Origin: Apiosordaria backusii | Taxonomy: Eukaryota; Ascomycota; Sordariomycetes; Sordariales; Lasiosphaeriaceae | Direction of reading: 5' to 3' | DNA length: 64,000 bases | NCBI GenBank assembly: GCA_030549205.1 | Contig: JAUKTV010000006.1 | Location: 142,501-206,500, forward strand | In this document: one piece after another, positions 1-10,706 of the stretch | How the letters are laid out: every line of letters starts with the position of its first letter | How positions within the stretch are numbered: position 1 is the stretch's first letter | Notes under the pieces: model-generated | What the model saw: only the letters and a program-made list of their open reading frames with translations | Told to the model about the DNA's origin: nothing | Databases searched by the model: none | Position numbers and translations under genes: made by a program

Positions 1-134
1 GGATGCTCGTTCAACTTAGGCTCGAAAGGCTCTCGGTGAGGGGGCTGCTGCGTATGTCGAGCTCGGTTGTAGATCAAATTCACTGACCCGGGATACGAAG
101 GTAGTCTCTAATATCACGCAGCTTGGCTCTAAGG

Positions 135-218
135 GCGTGATCTTTTGACCGTAATTTTCCTCTGAAGTACTTCATATGAAGTGCTTCAGAGAGCTAAAAT
201 TTGGGCCAAAAGACACGT
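135..218. repeat. Imperfect palindrome / hairpin
   Basis: The core at 160-191 reads almost the same on both strands (CTCTGAAGTACTTCAT against its mirror, one mismatched pair). The similarity continues outward: TCTTTTGACC on the left matches the reverse complement of GGCCAAAAGA on the right, with a few differences. The result is a stem of roughly 35-40 bp per arm with almost no loop. It could be the collapsed remains of a small inverted-repeat element or a structured promoter element of the gene starting at 478. Confidence 0.6.
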
Positions 219-477
219 CGTTCGGGTTAGGGTTGTTGGAGGCTCATTTCGCACAAAAACAGATGAACATCTGCCTTCCATATGAGAGTCTTTGATGGCT
301 GGGCTGGTTCGGACTGCGAGGTACCCCGCTTTTGCCACTGCGCAAATAGCTGTTGGTGCTTAGATTCAGGGTATAAGTACCCCTCAACCATGCTCTCTCA
401 ACAGCCAACATCGGTTCTCGCATGCGTCGAGCACCACATTTTCCCTTTTCGATCTCCCGTCCTCATAACCCCACGTC

Positions 478-1546
478 ATGGCGCGTACTAAGCAAATAGA
501 AAAACGGAGCGAGCGCGGCGTAATCACTTGGACGAGATTCCATCTACCAGTCGACCAGGAGTGGCCAACATGGGCCGTGGATCACGAGAATGTGCACTTC
601 GGTCCACTGATTGACGTGGAAGGAATGAGGAAGGCATGGCTGGGAAGAATGGTTGATAATCCCGAGCAGGCTGCATACATTATCGGTGAGCACTCGGAAT
701 ACTGCATCTAAAACTTCTGCCTTCTGTTAGGACTAACCTGCCGGCTCAAATATAGAATGGTCTGCCTTGGGGTGCTTGGAAATCTTTCAGTCTTCTGCTG
801 CCTGTTTAGAGTTTCTGCAGAACCTTCCCCAAATCAAGAGCTCAAACTTGAAAAGTCCCAGCGAAAGCTCCTCCCCATCCCCCGCCGGGAACATATTACC
901 TTTGGAAGGCGCGTCGTCATCTTCATCACCACCGGCGTCGGCATTGTCGCGTTTCCTTACGTTGCTAGAATCCACCCAAAAGCCAAAGTCGGACGTAGAG
1001 GGTCGTGTAACCCTCAACGCATTTTTGGTGCCGGGGAAGCGAGACGACGAGTCCACGCGGAAGGCTTACCAGGCGCTGAGAGCCGAACTATGCAGCTTCC
1101 AACCGCGGGGCTTCGAATTCATCAAAGGGTCCGGCCTTCACTGGCAGTGGCACAAGACTACTTGGTTTTGGACAATTGAAGAAGATAAGTGGGCACGAAG
1201 CAAATTCGGGGAGTTGGAGAAGACCGGAGAGAATATCCAGCACCGAACAATCATCTGCGACTTTCACCTCTGGCCACGAAAGTTTGGTGCCACACCCAAG
1301 CACGAGGAGGCAGCAGCAGCAGACCCGGAGGCAAAGCAGTCGTGGAATGATGCTGTGTCCAAGGTCATGCCTCCTGTTACGGCTTGGGTCCAAGAACGTT
1401 GGGATATTGTGAGAGTGCCATATTATGAGCCGCCCTATGAGCCTACCGAGGAGGAGCTTGAGCATCAGAGGGAGTTGGATGAGTTTATCGAATATCACAA
1501 TGAAAACCCTGAGCCGGAGGTAAGATGGTGCGGAACGCGGTGGTAA
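478..1546 (+). CDS. Hypothetical protein, two exons, 332 aa
   Basis: I do not recognise the family. Exon 1 is 478-685 and exon 2 is 756-1546. The 70-nt intron (686-755) starts GTGAGC, carries a GGACTAACC branch site and ends ATATAG; splicing makes one frame with phase 1 at the junction. The protein has a short basic N-terminus (TKQIEKRSERG), then a Trp-rich stretch (TWTRFHLP, EWPTWAVD), a Ser/Pro-rich low-complexity middle encoded just after the intron, and a conserved-looking C-terminal half rich in Trp (LHWQWHKTTWFW, FHLWPRKFG) ending in an acidic Glu/Pro tail. No signal peptide or membrane segment is visible. A possible TATA-like GTATAAGTA lies near 370. The gene converges with the metalloprotease gene at 1873. 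The mixture of low complexity and ordered sequence suggests a cytosolic or nuclear protein; function unknown. Confidence 0.7.
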
Positions 1547-1872
1547 CTAGGTACATACACTCTTATTAATACCTTGTCTACCTGATCATGGGCCAGGCAG
1601 TTAATACATCAATGAAGTGTAGCAATCTAATATCATAACCATCAAATCGACAATAGACTCACTCTTAGATGGTACTATAATTAACCTGAGACTAGTACCA
1701 TGATCTAGGTCGCTCCCCATCGGTGACGAGGTTCGTGATATTGTGGTTGTCAGGTTCTCCGAAGCAGATTGAAAAATAGTATCCAAATGTCTCCAGAGCT
1801 TGACTGCGGTCCACCTGGAAATCACTGCTGCATCGCACCCACAGCCACCTTGATCCTCCAATTTGGTGCATT
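1547..1872. other. Intergenic spacer between convergent genes
   Basis: About 325 bp between two convergent stop codons. It is moderately AT-rich and I see no gene or repeat in it; it should hold both 3' UTRs. Confidence 0.6.
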
Positions 1873-3086
1873 TTAAAATGCCGCAAACACCTTTTCTTTT
1901 CCCTGCACCTTAAAGTCCCATTGTTTGTCAATTGACCCGGTTGGGTTATCTGGATCCGGTGTTCCGCGCATGTGGTACATATGGGCGACAAAGAAGACGA
2001 AGTTCTCGGGGTTTTGGCGCGCTGTGTCGCCGCTAGCGTTAGCGAGGTTTATGCACTCGGCGATACCATCTGGCACTTGTGAGTTAGTAGCTGTTTCTCG
2101 ATGTTGGGGAAGGGAACTTGCATTCCTCATTGTCGCCTGCCAAGAATGCATCGCCGCGGAGAGCGTGAAACATTTCGTGGACGAGAGTTGCGCTCTTGGG
2201 AACCGCGTCGGCGAGGTTTTTTCCTTCAGAAAGTAAAGCGTTCGCCTCCTTGTAGCTGTTCGGCCTCGGGCTCCTATCAAACGCAAACGGGCAAAGAATA
2301 ATACTGGCGATCTCTTCTTCCTCTTCGGCCTGGCCGTTGGAGTTACGTTCCAGTGGCTGAATGCTTGCCGTTAGGCCAAGATTGTCTCCATCACAGAAAT
2401 TCCCGCCGTTTTCTGTGAAGAAATAGCCGTTTAAACCGGATGACCCGGCCCACCACGGGGTTGCATTTAGCTCTTCCCCAAGTTGGGTGACGTATGCGGG
2501 AATGTCGGCAATGCGGACCTCGGTGTTTGTTTCCTTGTCCACGATCTTGTTGCCTTCGTAATCGAGTGCCGTGTCGGTTGTTGGGCGCGCCTTGAGAAAG
2601 TTGCTGTGACAGAATAACCAGTAATTTTCAGGATTGTACAGGGCGTCTCGACCCTCCAGTCTTCGGCTGAAAAAGTCTTTGACGTACTGGAGGTTGTCTG
2701 CACAGGACTGGATATTAGTTTCCATGGTAACTTGAGTGCGGAAGGGTGGATACAACTCTGTACTTGCTTCTAACATCATCGACACCATCTCTCCTAATGC
2801 CAGTCGCTGGTAATTTACCCCCGTTGTGTATGCGAAAGAAACTGGCCAACGACTTTCTAACCCGGATATCGTTGTCATAGTCCTTGATGGCGTCAATGGC
2901 CACACCAACACTTCGAACGCTTTCGGAGAGCCACCGATTCAACACGTCTGTTCGATCTCCACAACCGCCATTTTCGGTGCCGGCTGCGGGGAGCGTGAAG
3001 ATTTCAGAAATCTTTACTCCAATCGTGCATGGCAAAAGAGTGAGTAGACAGGTGATCAAACAGAGAAGAAAAGAGATTCTCGCCAT
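1873..3086 (-). CDS. Secreted zinc metalloprotease, M35-like (aspzincin-like)
   Basis: Predicted extracellular metalloprotease. The start at 3086 opens a signal peptide (MARISFLLCLITCLLTLLPC). The zinc site is HEMFH, followed about 16 residues on by an acidic-Tyr-Gly segment (DNEEYG) recalling the GTxDxxYG aspzincin motif of deuterolysin/lysine-specific endopeptidases, then 'AECINLA' and an 'NPENFVFFV' helix typical of the C-terminus. The best model has three exons: 3086-2819, 2769-2122 and 2069-1873, giving 370 aa. The second intron (2121-2070, 52 nt) begins GCAAGT, not GT, and ends GCTACTAACTCACAAGTGCCAG, with a perfect branch site. The first junction is ambiguous. A 49-nt GTAAAT...GTTAG intron keeps the frame but lacks a clear branch site; alternatively a one-base gain in the run of five C at 2818-2822 shifts the frame and the gene is broken. 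Some reading of both halves as protein is needed in either case. Confidence 0.7.
2070..2121 (-). other. Probable GC-AG intron
   Basis: A 52-nt intron in the metalloprotease gene with 5' site T|GCAAGT, branch TACTAAC 16 nt before the acceptor, and acceptor GTGCCAG. Unspliced, the reading frame stops at once inside the branch site; spliced, it continues into the expected Tyr-Gly segment after the HExxH helix. Confidence 0.7.
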
Positions 3087-3898
3087 TTCATAGAAGCTTG
3101 GAGACTACCAAGCTTAGATCTTGATGGCCTAGATGCCCGGGCATGTACGTGGGGAGGTTTGTGGGTAACAAGAGGGCATCGAAGGTACCTTAGTAGTATT
3201 GACTTGACTACATCCGGTCAGCGGAAGCCATCAGCCTGCGCATGAAATCCCCATGAGAGATATCCATAAAGGCCGACTACGACCTCATCTCGGGAAAGTG
3301 ACAAACAGCCGGCGAGATAGATCCTTGACATGGATGAGTGGTATTCTGGTGAGAAAGTCGGTCACAGATTAGGTGACTGTCAGCCACACGGTAGTATTAT
3401 CACAGTCCGTTGTTGGCCCCCCTTTAGTATCATCGTTCCGATGAGAGAGTCTGGGCTGCCAAATTCACAGCGCTGGATGTGAAATACTCTCAGCCGGCAG
3501 AATTGACAGGCAGCAACTCTTTGCCAACCTGGATTCCACTCCATGGTTTGGCCATCCTTGGACCCGCCGGCATTCGGAGTGAGGATGACGGACATGGATG
3601 TATCGAAGGCTTCGCGGAAATTTTGGGACTAGAAGAAGAGAGTACGAACGAAGTCGGAGAAGCGGGAGCTTCCTTGCTCGACATTATGATGGATGTCGAC
3701 TGGGACCTCATGGATCAATACTTGGATGTGGCTCCCAGTGCGTAGGAGTAAAGGGCAAACATGCAAAGGCTAGTACGAATAATTTAAATCCTTGTTGCAA
3801 GGTTTTTGGACAGATGTTACTATTTATCCTCTAGCCGCCACCTACAAAAATAAAATAAAATAGCACCAGTGCTTTGAAGACGGAGGACCAGTAGACAT
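3087..3898. other. Intergenic region, no confident gene
   Basis: About 810 bp upstream of the metalloprotease and downstream of the caspase-like relic. A plus-strand open frame at 3479-3745 (88 codons, acidic, ending WDLMDQYLDVAPSA) resembles the tail of a protein but has no recognisable domain or good start; I do not call it a gene. Confidence 0.4.
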
Positions 3899-5919
3899 TT
3901 AAGTCCCCTTTGGAGAAGTGTGTACGACGCGTTCCCGAGCTGTCCATCCTGGCTCCCCGCTTTTCTTCTTCACAATCTTCCCGTCCCTGTGTTCTAAACT
4001 TCCCCATTTGGTGCTAACCAGTAGCTTTCCGATTGTCCCGTCTACCGGAAGCGAGTCCAGGCAAATCTCATCCCAGGATACGTGATCTGCGGTCGACGCA
4101 AACACAACAAAGACATTGGTAATGTCTGCGGAATCACCAGCGTAGCCCTTGTCGGGGATCTTCATTTCCACCTCGAGCTCCAAGATGGGCAGCCCTGGTG
4201 TGGCAGGGTAGGAGACCTGCCCTTCGTCTAAGCTAGGGTTAAGCTTAGAGATGCCCCACGACGCTTTGAAGCAGAATAGCGAGGCATAAACTACTAGCAA
4301 AGGGCTATCATATATCAGCGACACATCTAATATGCTGCCATCTTGCACCGAGATATCGGCGTTTGTTATATTTAGCGCTGAAGACATATTAGACGTGAGC
4401 TCGAACTTAAACTTGTCCGCTTATAGGTATCTCGGTGGTTTCTCGACTAATTTCCGCAGAGTTTGGAAACGGGCTACATGGCTGAGGGTGTAGGCTAATT
4501 TGTCGATGCCAGCCTCGTCTTTTACCGAGATTCTGGGCAGACGCGGCAGTCGGTGACCATCTTGGTGTATATTATAAGTCCGCTCCCGGTTAATCTTGAC
4601 CGTAAAGGCAACCTAGCTGGTTACACCCTCGATGAGCTCGAGGCCGGGATATTTCTCTAGTTTTGCTTTGAGTTTGGTGTGAAGTGTCTGGTCTGTCGTG
4701 ACGAACTTTACTTTCGACGTGTTGGGGAGGGCCCATTGCCGAAGGACGGCGAACCATTCGCGGCCGTTATCTGCAATAAAGCCTCTAGGAAGCAGGACCG
4801 CAGTTGATTGGAAAAGAGAGATACTGGCCACTTTTGCTTGGAGTCGTAAACCGCCTTCCTCGAGGTTAGAGTCGAATCCTCTTGGGAAGATATCGTAGAG
4901 AGCGCCGACCGCAACGCCTTGGACACTCCCGACGTCCAGGTTAATCTCGCTGTCCCTTATAGCTATAACATGGCAAGATGGTCTTTTAACATAGGTAAAT
5001 GCTCCAAAGAACTCATAGTTCCCGTCTCCGAGAAGTCGTGGCGACTGTCTAACGGGTATTCTACGGACTAGGATTTTGGCGTGCTGTATCATCCGTGCGT
5101 GTGACGGGAGTGTGTTGCCTCTCCATTCCCTGAGCAGGTTCAGAATAGAGTAGGTGAGCACTCCGTTCTTGGAGATGGAGTCGCTAAAACGCCCCTCTCC
5201 AGCAACTTTTTGCGGCCCACAAGCCGCGAGGACGGTGCAGCCCGTAGGATTGGACAACCAGTTCTTTCGGATCGACCCTGGATCCCGCTGGCCAGAGGCG
5301 ATGTTGATCCTATCAACAGCGGCGTCGGCTTCGGTGTCGCTTTCTAGTAATGTGTCGTCGTACTGCTGGGGAACAGTGCGCGGTGTGATCTCCGGCGTGA
5401 ACTCCGGACCTCGGATGGCCCGCCCCGAATAGCAACTGTCCAGCGCAAGTGTCACTCGGAGGTTTTTTTGCACCATCGTTCTGATGCAAGATCCGAGTTG
5501 TTTACCGGTCAAGTATGATCCTCCTCGGAGGACATCCGTCATTACCAGGGCCATACCCATCATGCTGTCGGTATCAGGCGGAGTGGCATCACGACAGATC
5601 CCATGGCCGGAATAGTGGATGTACACGAGATCTCCTGGGGCTGCGGCGTCCGTAATGCGGTTCAGCTCACGCACAACGTTCCGGTGTGTCGGCCAGAATT
5701 CCTCGTTCTCCACTGGCCACCCCTCTCCGCACGTCGCTGTCAACCGTGCTATATTCGATGGGCTCAAGCCCGCGCTGATAAGATAATCGTACATGTCGTT
5801 GACATCTTGAACGCAGCCTCCAAGATTCGGAAATTTCAGGCTCTTGCCGTTGCTATTCCGTGCAGTGCCTTCGAAGTAGTAGTCGCCGCACAGAGGAGCG
5901 CCCATTTGCTTGGCGTCAT
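3899..5919 (-). pseudogene. Caspase-like (peptidase C14) gene broken by three lesions
   Basis: This was a single-frame gene of about 670 codons for a fungal caspase-domain protein with a long C-terminal extension. The N-terminal third is a p20-like fold: LGGCVQDVNDMYDYL, the catalytic His in YIHYSGHG and the catalytic Cys in LALDSCYSGRA are all present. The frame is interrupted by TAG at 4613-4615 and TAA at 4421-4423. Between and after these stops it stays open and reads as the expected extension (GHRLPRLPRISV..., TLSHVARFQTLRKL, then a beta-rich module to 3899). Both stops are explained by C-to-T at CpA (CAG, CAA), as RIP produces. At the start, the natural-looking ATG at 5919 followed by KWALLC is one base out of frame with the body; a single-base loss near 5884-5893 would explain it. 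The ATG at 5905 in the body frame cuts into the first strand of the fold. Caspase proteins of this type are linked to regulated cell death in fungi. Confident in the family; moderately confident that the gene is dead rather than read through. Confidence 0.8.
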
Positions 5920-6252
5920 GTCTTGCCAGATGGACAGTCTGAACACATAGATATAACTGAGCTGGTCGGTTTGAGGAGAGGCTAATGAAGTGGATGATAA
6001 AGCCGAGGATTGACGGTATCGCGGGCAGACCGCAGGAGAGGGGGGATGAAAGGCAAATGTTGATTTAGACTTCAACGGTGCGGGCAGACCGTGTGGTAAA
6101 ACTCTGGGATTTTTGGTATGGCTATTCGCCGCCCGTCGAGTCAGGTTTGGTTGCCGATATATATCGCCTTATCCCATTCCGAGGCTCGACGGAAGCAAAA
6201 AGGCAAAAGTGTAATTGCTTAACCAAGCCAGGGTGGAACTGTGAGGCCGCAC

Positions 6253-6302
6253 GATTTCTGATCAATTGGTGGCCAAGTCATCCGGCGCAAGCAGGCCCTG
6301 CC
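6253..6302 (+). repeat. Direct repeat copy 1 (about 48 bp)
   Basis: The segment containing GGTGGCCAAGTCATCCGGCG followed by CAAGCAGGCCCTGC recurs at 6694-6742 with several transitions (AAGCCATCCGACG, CAGGCTCTGC). The differences are mostly C/T or G/A, as expected for two mutated copies of one older sequence. Confidence 0.6.
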
Positions 6303-6693
6303 TGCTGAGCGACTTCAACCGCCATGACCTGGTAGTGACAGCCTCCGTCGGGTTCGTGAATTCAGCTGGGAGACAACGCTGCCAAGAGGCAAAGGAGCAA
6401 CACGTGTCCTGCTAATTCAGTGCGGTGAAATGACGTGCCAGTCTCCAGCGAGGCAGAATCATGCAACCCTGCGATCAAAGGCTTCATCATTGCTAATATT
6501 TGATTAGAAGGTGGTGTGGTGGGATGCTGCTCGGGTCAGCCCAACGCACCCCAATGGTTTAATGGTCCGTGGCTGTATATTCCCAAGGCATCCCTGAAGG
6601 CTTCGCCAATCGTTTCGGTCTTTCCGAAAGCCCCAACTTTGTACAGCCCCATGGGAATTGAGCCCTGGGGAAATCTTAAACAAGGCGACCCGC

Positions 6694-6742
6694 GCGATTC
6701 TGTCGATTGGTGGCCAAGCCATCCGACGCAAGCAGGCTCTGC
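6694..6742 (+). repeat. Direct repeat copy 2 (about 48 bp)
   Basis: Partner of the repeat at 6253-6302. Both copies keep GATT(TC)TG followed by ATTGGTGGCCAAG; the surrounding sequence is unrelated, so this may be part of a dispersed family. Confidence 0.6.
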
Positions 6743-7610
6743 ATCGCCAAGCTTCGTCGGGATTAGATTGACTGATTTCCAAGGCGGCAGCGTCTGCCCG
6801 GAGTCAAAACATCTTATTCTCTGTAATACAGCGCAAGTGACGCGGGATTCTGACCATGTTCTAGGTCTCGGCAAAGACACGTTGGCATCTGGCCCTATGA
6901 AGACCAAAACCGCTAGGGCGAGGGCGTAAGGCATTCGTAAAAGCTTCGTCACGCTTTCTGGTGTGCCTAGAAGCCCAACCTTTGTTGGTTGCAGGTGCCG
7001 CCCTTCCCACGCGGCCAACATCTACTGGCTTAACTTCAACGTACTGATAGAAATATCTGCCTCAAGAAGATGGAGACGGTAAATCCTAAATACTTCCCAG
7101 ATGGGCAATCTTGCCATCGATGATTTTGATTCCAGACAAGTGTCAGAGCAGTGGAATATGCAATGGAAAATAGAGGATTGCTGGAATTCCGACTGTATTA
7201 TTGAGAATTCTAAGCTAAGGAAAGGAAGAAGAAAAGGAGCCGAAGGCTGCAGGCCTGCGGCAGGGAATATATCGACGTGGTGGGGCAGTCCCAGAAGTGG
7301 GGCAGTCAGGTGGGGGAGGAGCCCCACCTAGCTGCATGCACCCAGTCAGTGGTCCTCAAGCCTGTCCCTTGAGTGAATTCACGTGACACCAGGTTATTGA
7401 GCTGTTTCTGGAGCGTAGATAGGTAAGTAGGGATTATAATAGGTAACCCCTACTTTATCTGAGTTAGAAGCAGTGTGGTATATTTAAGCTAGGATCAGTT
7501 TCTGAATTCGTCTAAATTACGCAAATCATCTCCCTCCAAATATTGTTTACCCCGGTTCACTGAAACTTTGGATAGTTTCTAACTTAATCAGGCATGTAAG
7601 ATTGCATTTT

Positions 7611-7800
7611 GTGACGAACCCCGATCCAGAACCTCTGAAAGGGATACTTAGTTGAAGGTGCTTCTAGACAATTGGTTCAGTACAGCTAAACAGTGTACAA
7701 CAATGGCTTGTCTCAATCACAATAGTCTCTGGTACCAACAAATGTGACTTGTATTGCATACTGCGGAATTATCTACGAGCTACCTAGTTCCTCTATATAT
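7611..7800 (+). repeat. LTR-like repeat, GTGACGA family, copy A
   Basis: Begins TGTGACGAACCCCGATCC and carries AACCTCTGAAAGGGATAC, TTGAAGGTGCTTCTAGA and TTGCATACTGCGGAATTATC. Closely related copies occur at 32809 (plus), about 35215 (minus) and about 35856 (minus). The TG start and family structure suggest a solo LTR or LTR fragment; no internal retroelement genes adjoin it. Confidence 0.6.
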
Positions 7801-7818
7801 ATAGACCTGTGATTCTCA

Positions 7819-7925
7819 TGGACCGTTGGACCGTTTATAGTACGTCGGTCCATCGGTCCCCTTATGAGTGGTTGTCCTGGACCGTTAGACCGTCCTCCAC
7901 ACACCGGTCCATCAGTCCTCCTTTG
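7819..7925. repeat. GGACCG/CGGTCC repeat cluster
   Basis: Two direct units of about 58 bp, each opening GGACCGTTgGACCGT and closing CGGTCCATCgGTCC, so each unit is itself an inverted repeat. A weaker third copy of the pattern (CACCGTAATAC...CATTGGTCCG) follows. Function unknown; possibly subterminal repeats of an old DNA element. Confidence 0.55.
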
Positions 7926-9260
7926 ATTGGCTGTCTACAAGGTTCTCTTGCACCGTAATACTCTCCTCCCATTGGTCCGACTGCTGTCTCTGCGCCCACT
8001 CGTGTTTAAGGTCGTAACATAAAGGCAGGTAAATAGGAGGATTCCCAGCCTATTATACGCATATAGAAAGCTCAGCGTAAGGCTAAATAATAGCAAATAA
8101 CTTATAAATTAATATTATTTACTGTAATTTTTATTACAAATAATAATAGCTTTATTTTTAATAACAGCGAGGCAGTGGGTAGGAGTATTAGTTATGACGA
8201 TGATGAGCAAACGGTAATGCGGAATGGACGGTACGTACAGCATTTCCCATACAAAATTACAGGCTGCAGTCGTAACTTACATTTTAAGTGCCCCATATAG
8301 TCCGGAAATCCAAACAGCATAGTCTGAAAAGATTGTCTCTTTTATACTGCAGCATTTTGCTGCTGCTTAATAGAGCCATAATCTAAATACGTATATATCT
8401 TTACAGGTCATATCAGCGATCTTGTACTCCACCCTCTTACTCAATTCCCTATTCGGCAAAATTAAAACAAATAACCAACATAAAAACAACTTCGACGGAG
8501 ATTCTAATCATTACTTAACGTTAGTGGAAATCGCCTATAAGATAACCCCGCAGCATTATAAAATAAAACGAATAAGCAAAACAAAGACACATCCAAATAA
8601 AATACCCAATTACTCCGACCTAGCAGCAACTGCTCTTGCAAAAGTGCTCCGCGCTCTGAAGCCTATTTCTCGGCGGGATATTTTCCGGGCCTTAGATTGT
8701 TTGTTTTGCGCCGCAGAAGAGGTCTTGCCTTATTCACGAGCACTTCGGGCGCGAGACGTACACGCATTACCACTGATCTTGCCCAAGACGTCGTCGATGT
8801 TCACCCCATCCCCGCTATCGGCAGTAACACCTCCTCCCAATCGTGCCGCCAGCACCGAGCCTGGCGTTCCTGACCCTATTCCTTCGTAGGGGAAGCGCCC
8901 AAGATTAAGCGCCTACTAGGTTCGATATCACGGGTGTATTGGAGCGTTGGTGATTTGAGACGAGCTTCGGATGGGGGCATCTGTATCTACGCCGTCATCG
9001 TCGAAGTAAGCCGAACGACCCTCAAGTGTAGACATAGGTTCAACGCTTCGTGTTCGACTCGTAACCTCGGATCTAAGTAATAGTGTTGGGGTTTTTAAGG
9101 CTGGGCGGTGCGGGAGTAAGAATTTAGATACTGCTCCATTACCAGGGTCAACACCATCGCAGATAGCCCTGGAGAAGGCCTCATTCCTTTCATTGCGCTT
9201 ATTCAGCGGTTTTACTACTAGCCTAAGGTCGGATAACGGGAAAATCGTCCACTGAAAGTA
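7926..9260. other. AT-rich degenerate DNA
   Basis: AT-rich, stop-dense sequence typical of RIP-hit repeats. A 155-codon plus frame at 8422-8889 is open but low in complexity at its start and has no domain; I do not annotate it. Confidence 0.5.
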
Positions 9261-10706
9261 TTAGTTTGAAGTAATATTGGATTCTAGGAAGGGCAAACAA
9301 CGTACATTCTTAAGGGCAGCGGTTCCATTGAACCCAGTTACGCGCCGAATACGGGGCTGCCGAACACCCTGGCCACCCTGGCCACCCTGGTCATCTTGGT
9401 CTTCCAGCTCCAGGTTAAGATATTCAAATGGCTGCTTGCTATCCTCGAATAGCTCGGACTCCGTCACGTATTCGTCACTATCATCTTAAGGGGTTGTCGG
9501 GTCGGAAACCTCCGGCTCAACTCGAGTATGGCCCTGCTTTAGGGTATATTTCTCGCAAATGCAATTGGTACATCTGCTTATTTCCGATCCTCGGCTTCCT
9601 TTAGTATAGAAGGGAATCTATTCAACGCATATAACAATCCCTATAAGTCGTTTATCCTATCGAGAAAATCCCAGCACTAATTCTCGTTATTAGCAACTAC
9701 AGTAAAAGAGTTCAAAGGCTGCGCACGGTACTTACATCTCGACATGGCCCGTGGTTAAGAAACAGTCTTGCTTCTTTATAGTAAGTTGAAATATCGACTC
9801 CTCGTAAATCCGAGATACAGGTAATATCTGATGTGCCTAAGACTTTCTTAAGGACCCTCAATATCTACTAAACTGCCAACTTCTTTTCGACGTAACATGC
9901 AGCGAACCGCCCCTTTTGTTCTAATAGCGCAGTCTGATTCCTATTATCCCGCTGCGATCCGCATACCTTAAGGCCATATAGATGAATAACTTCTCTTACA
10001 AATTCGATAAAAACGGCGTTGTCTAGAACCCGAGCGCCCCGGCCTGGATTAGGCATCCAACTACTAACCGCAAACTGCTAGACCTTAGTGTTCTCTACTG
10101 AGGCGGCAGCGGAGGCTATAAATCCTGCGGTAGCGTTGAAAAGGTTGCTGCCCTCTTTTCCGGTCTTGAAACTCTGGACCTCCCCTGAAGGCTTAAGAAT
10201 AATAAGGTATTTCGAATGTTTCAGGATCTTACTACCCGAGAATAGGTGGTTTCCAAATCGGCGACTACGCTTTGTTAGGTAAGAAAACAGAATAGAGATA
10301 TAGAATTGGCATACTAGGACCGTAGAGCAGCGGGATTTCTCAGAATCACTAAGAGTTTTCGTTGCTGACTTCTCGATACCGGAGTAAGCCCAAGCTTTTG
10401 ATAGATCCCAAGCTTTGCGCGGAATAAAGAACTTCTTGTGTAGTCCCGGGCTACGCGGCCTTAGTAATCTCGGGCCTTTCTCGAAGCGCCTTGTCTCAGT
10501 AGCAGCCTTGCGGCCTCGAACCGACCGCAGAGGATGGCGGTCATGAGGGGTGTAGTGCCCTCTCGGTTACGAGCTTCCAGAATCTTTTTCTTCCCTTCCT
10601 GTACCGTTGCTTCCGACTTAAGAATCTTGTTCGCTCGTTGAAAATCACCAGTGATTGCTGCTATATGGAGCTTAGAGAGTCCGTATGCCTCAGACGGCGA
10701 CGCCAT
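9261..10706 (-). pseudogene. Ankyrin plus ssDNA-deaminase-like pseudogene
   Basis: A decayed gene read from 10706 downward. The first 81 codons hold two ankyrin repeats (GLSKLHIAAITGDF..., GTTPLMTAILCGRFEAARLL). After a TAA at 10461 the same frame goes on (ARDYTRSSLFRAKL, LTPVSRSQQRK) to a TAG at 10314. A second block at about 10260-9677 resembles the C-terminal deaminase-like domain seen in fungal ankyrin proteins (family named after SsdA-type single-strand DNA deaminases). It has SSWMPNPGRGARVLDN, a CYVEKKLA segment at 9900-9877 where relatives have a His-x-Glu motif, and a PCRDC zinc-type motif assembled across a GTAAGT...TTAG intron (9735-9677). Further TAG codons sit at 10078 and 9868. 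The remaining tail to 9261 is acidic and Gln/Gly-rich. The Tyr at 9892-9894 and most stops fit C-to-T at CpA. The gene is not functional as read. The domain assignment is from memory of the family and needs a profile search. Confidence 0.6.

Larger units (their letters stand above)
5920..7600. other. Non-coding / degenerate region
   Basis: No gene could be supported. Open frames on both strands near 6500-7000 overlap one another and show no domain. The region contains a diverged direct repeat (see 6253-6302 and 6694-6742). Confidence 0.4.

Noticed and set aside
4553..4615. Possible 66-nt intron (GTGTAA...CCAAG) that would remove the first caspase-gene stop in frame
   Set aside because: The skipped segment itself reads as family-like protein (VAFTVKINRERTYNI), so it is more likely coding with a nonsense codon. 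Kept as a test for RNA data.
6504..7021. Overlapping 137- and 161-codon frames on opposite strands
   Set aside because: Mutually antisense, no domain, no splice support; the sequence includes a mutated dispersed repeat.
8422..8889. 155-codon plus frame in AT-rich DNA
   Set aside because: Start is AT-driven and low complexity; no recognised domain; surrounded by RIP-like sequence.
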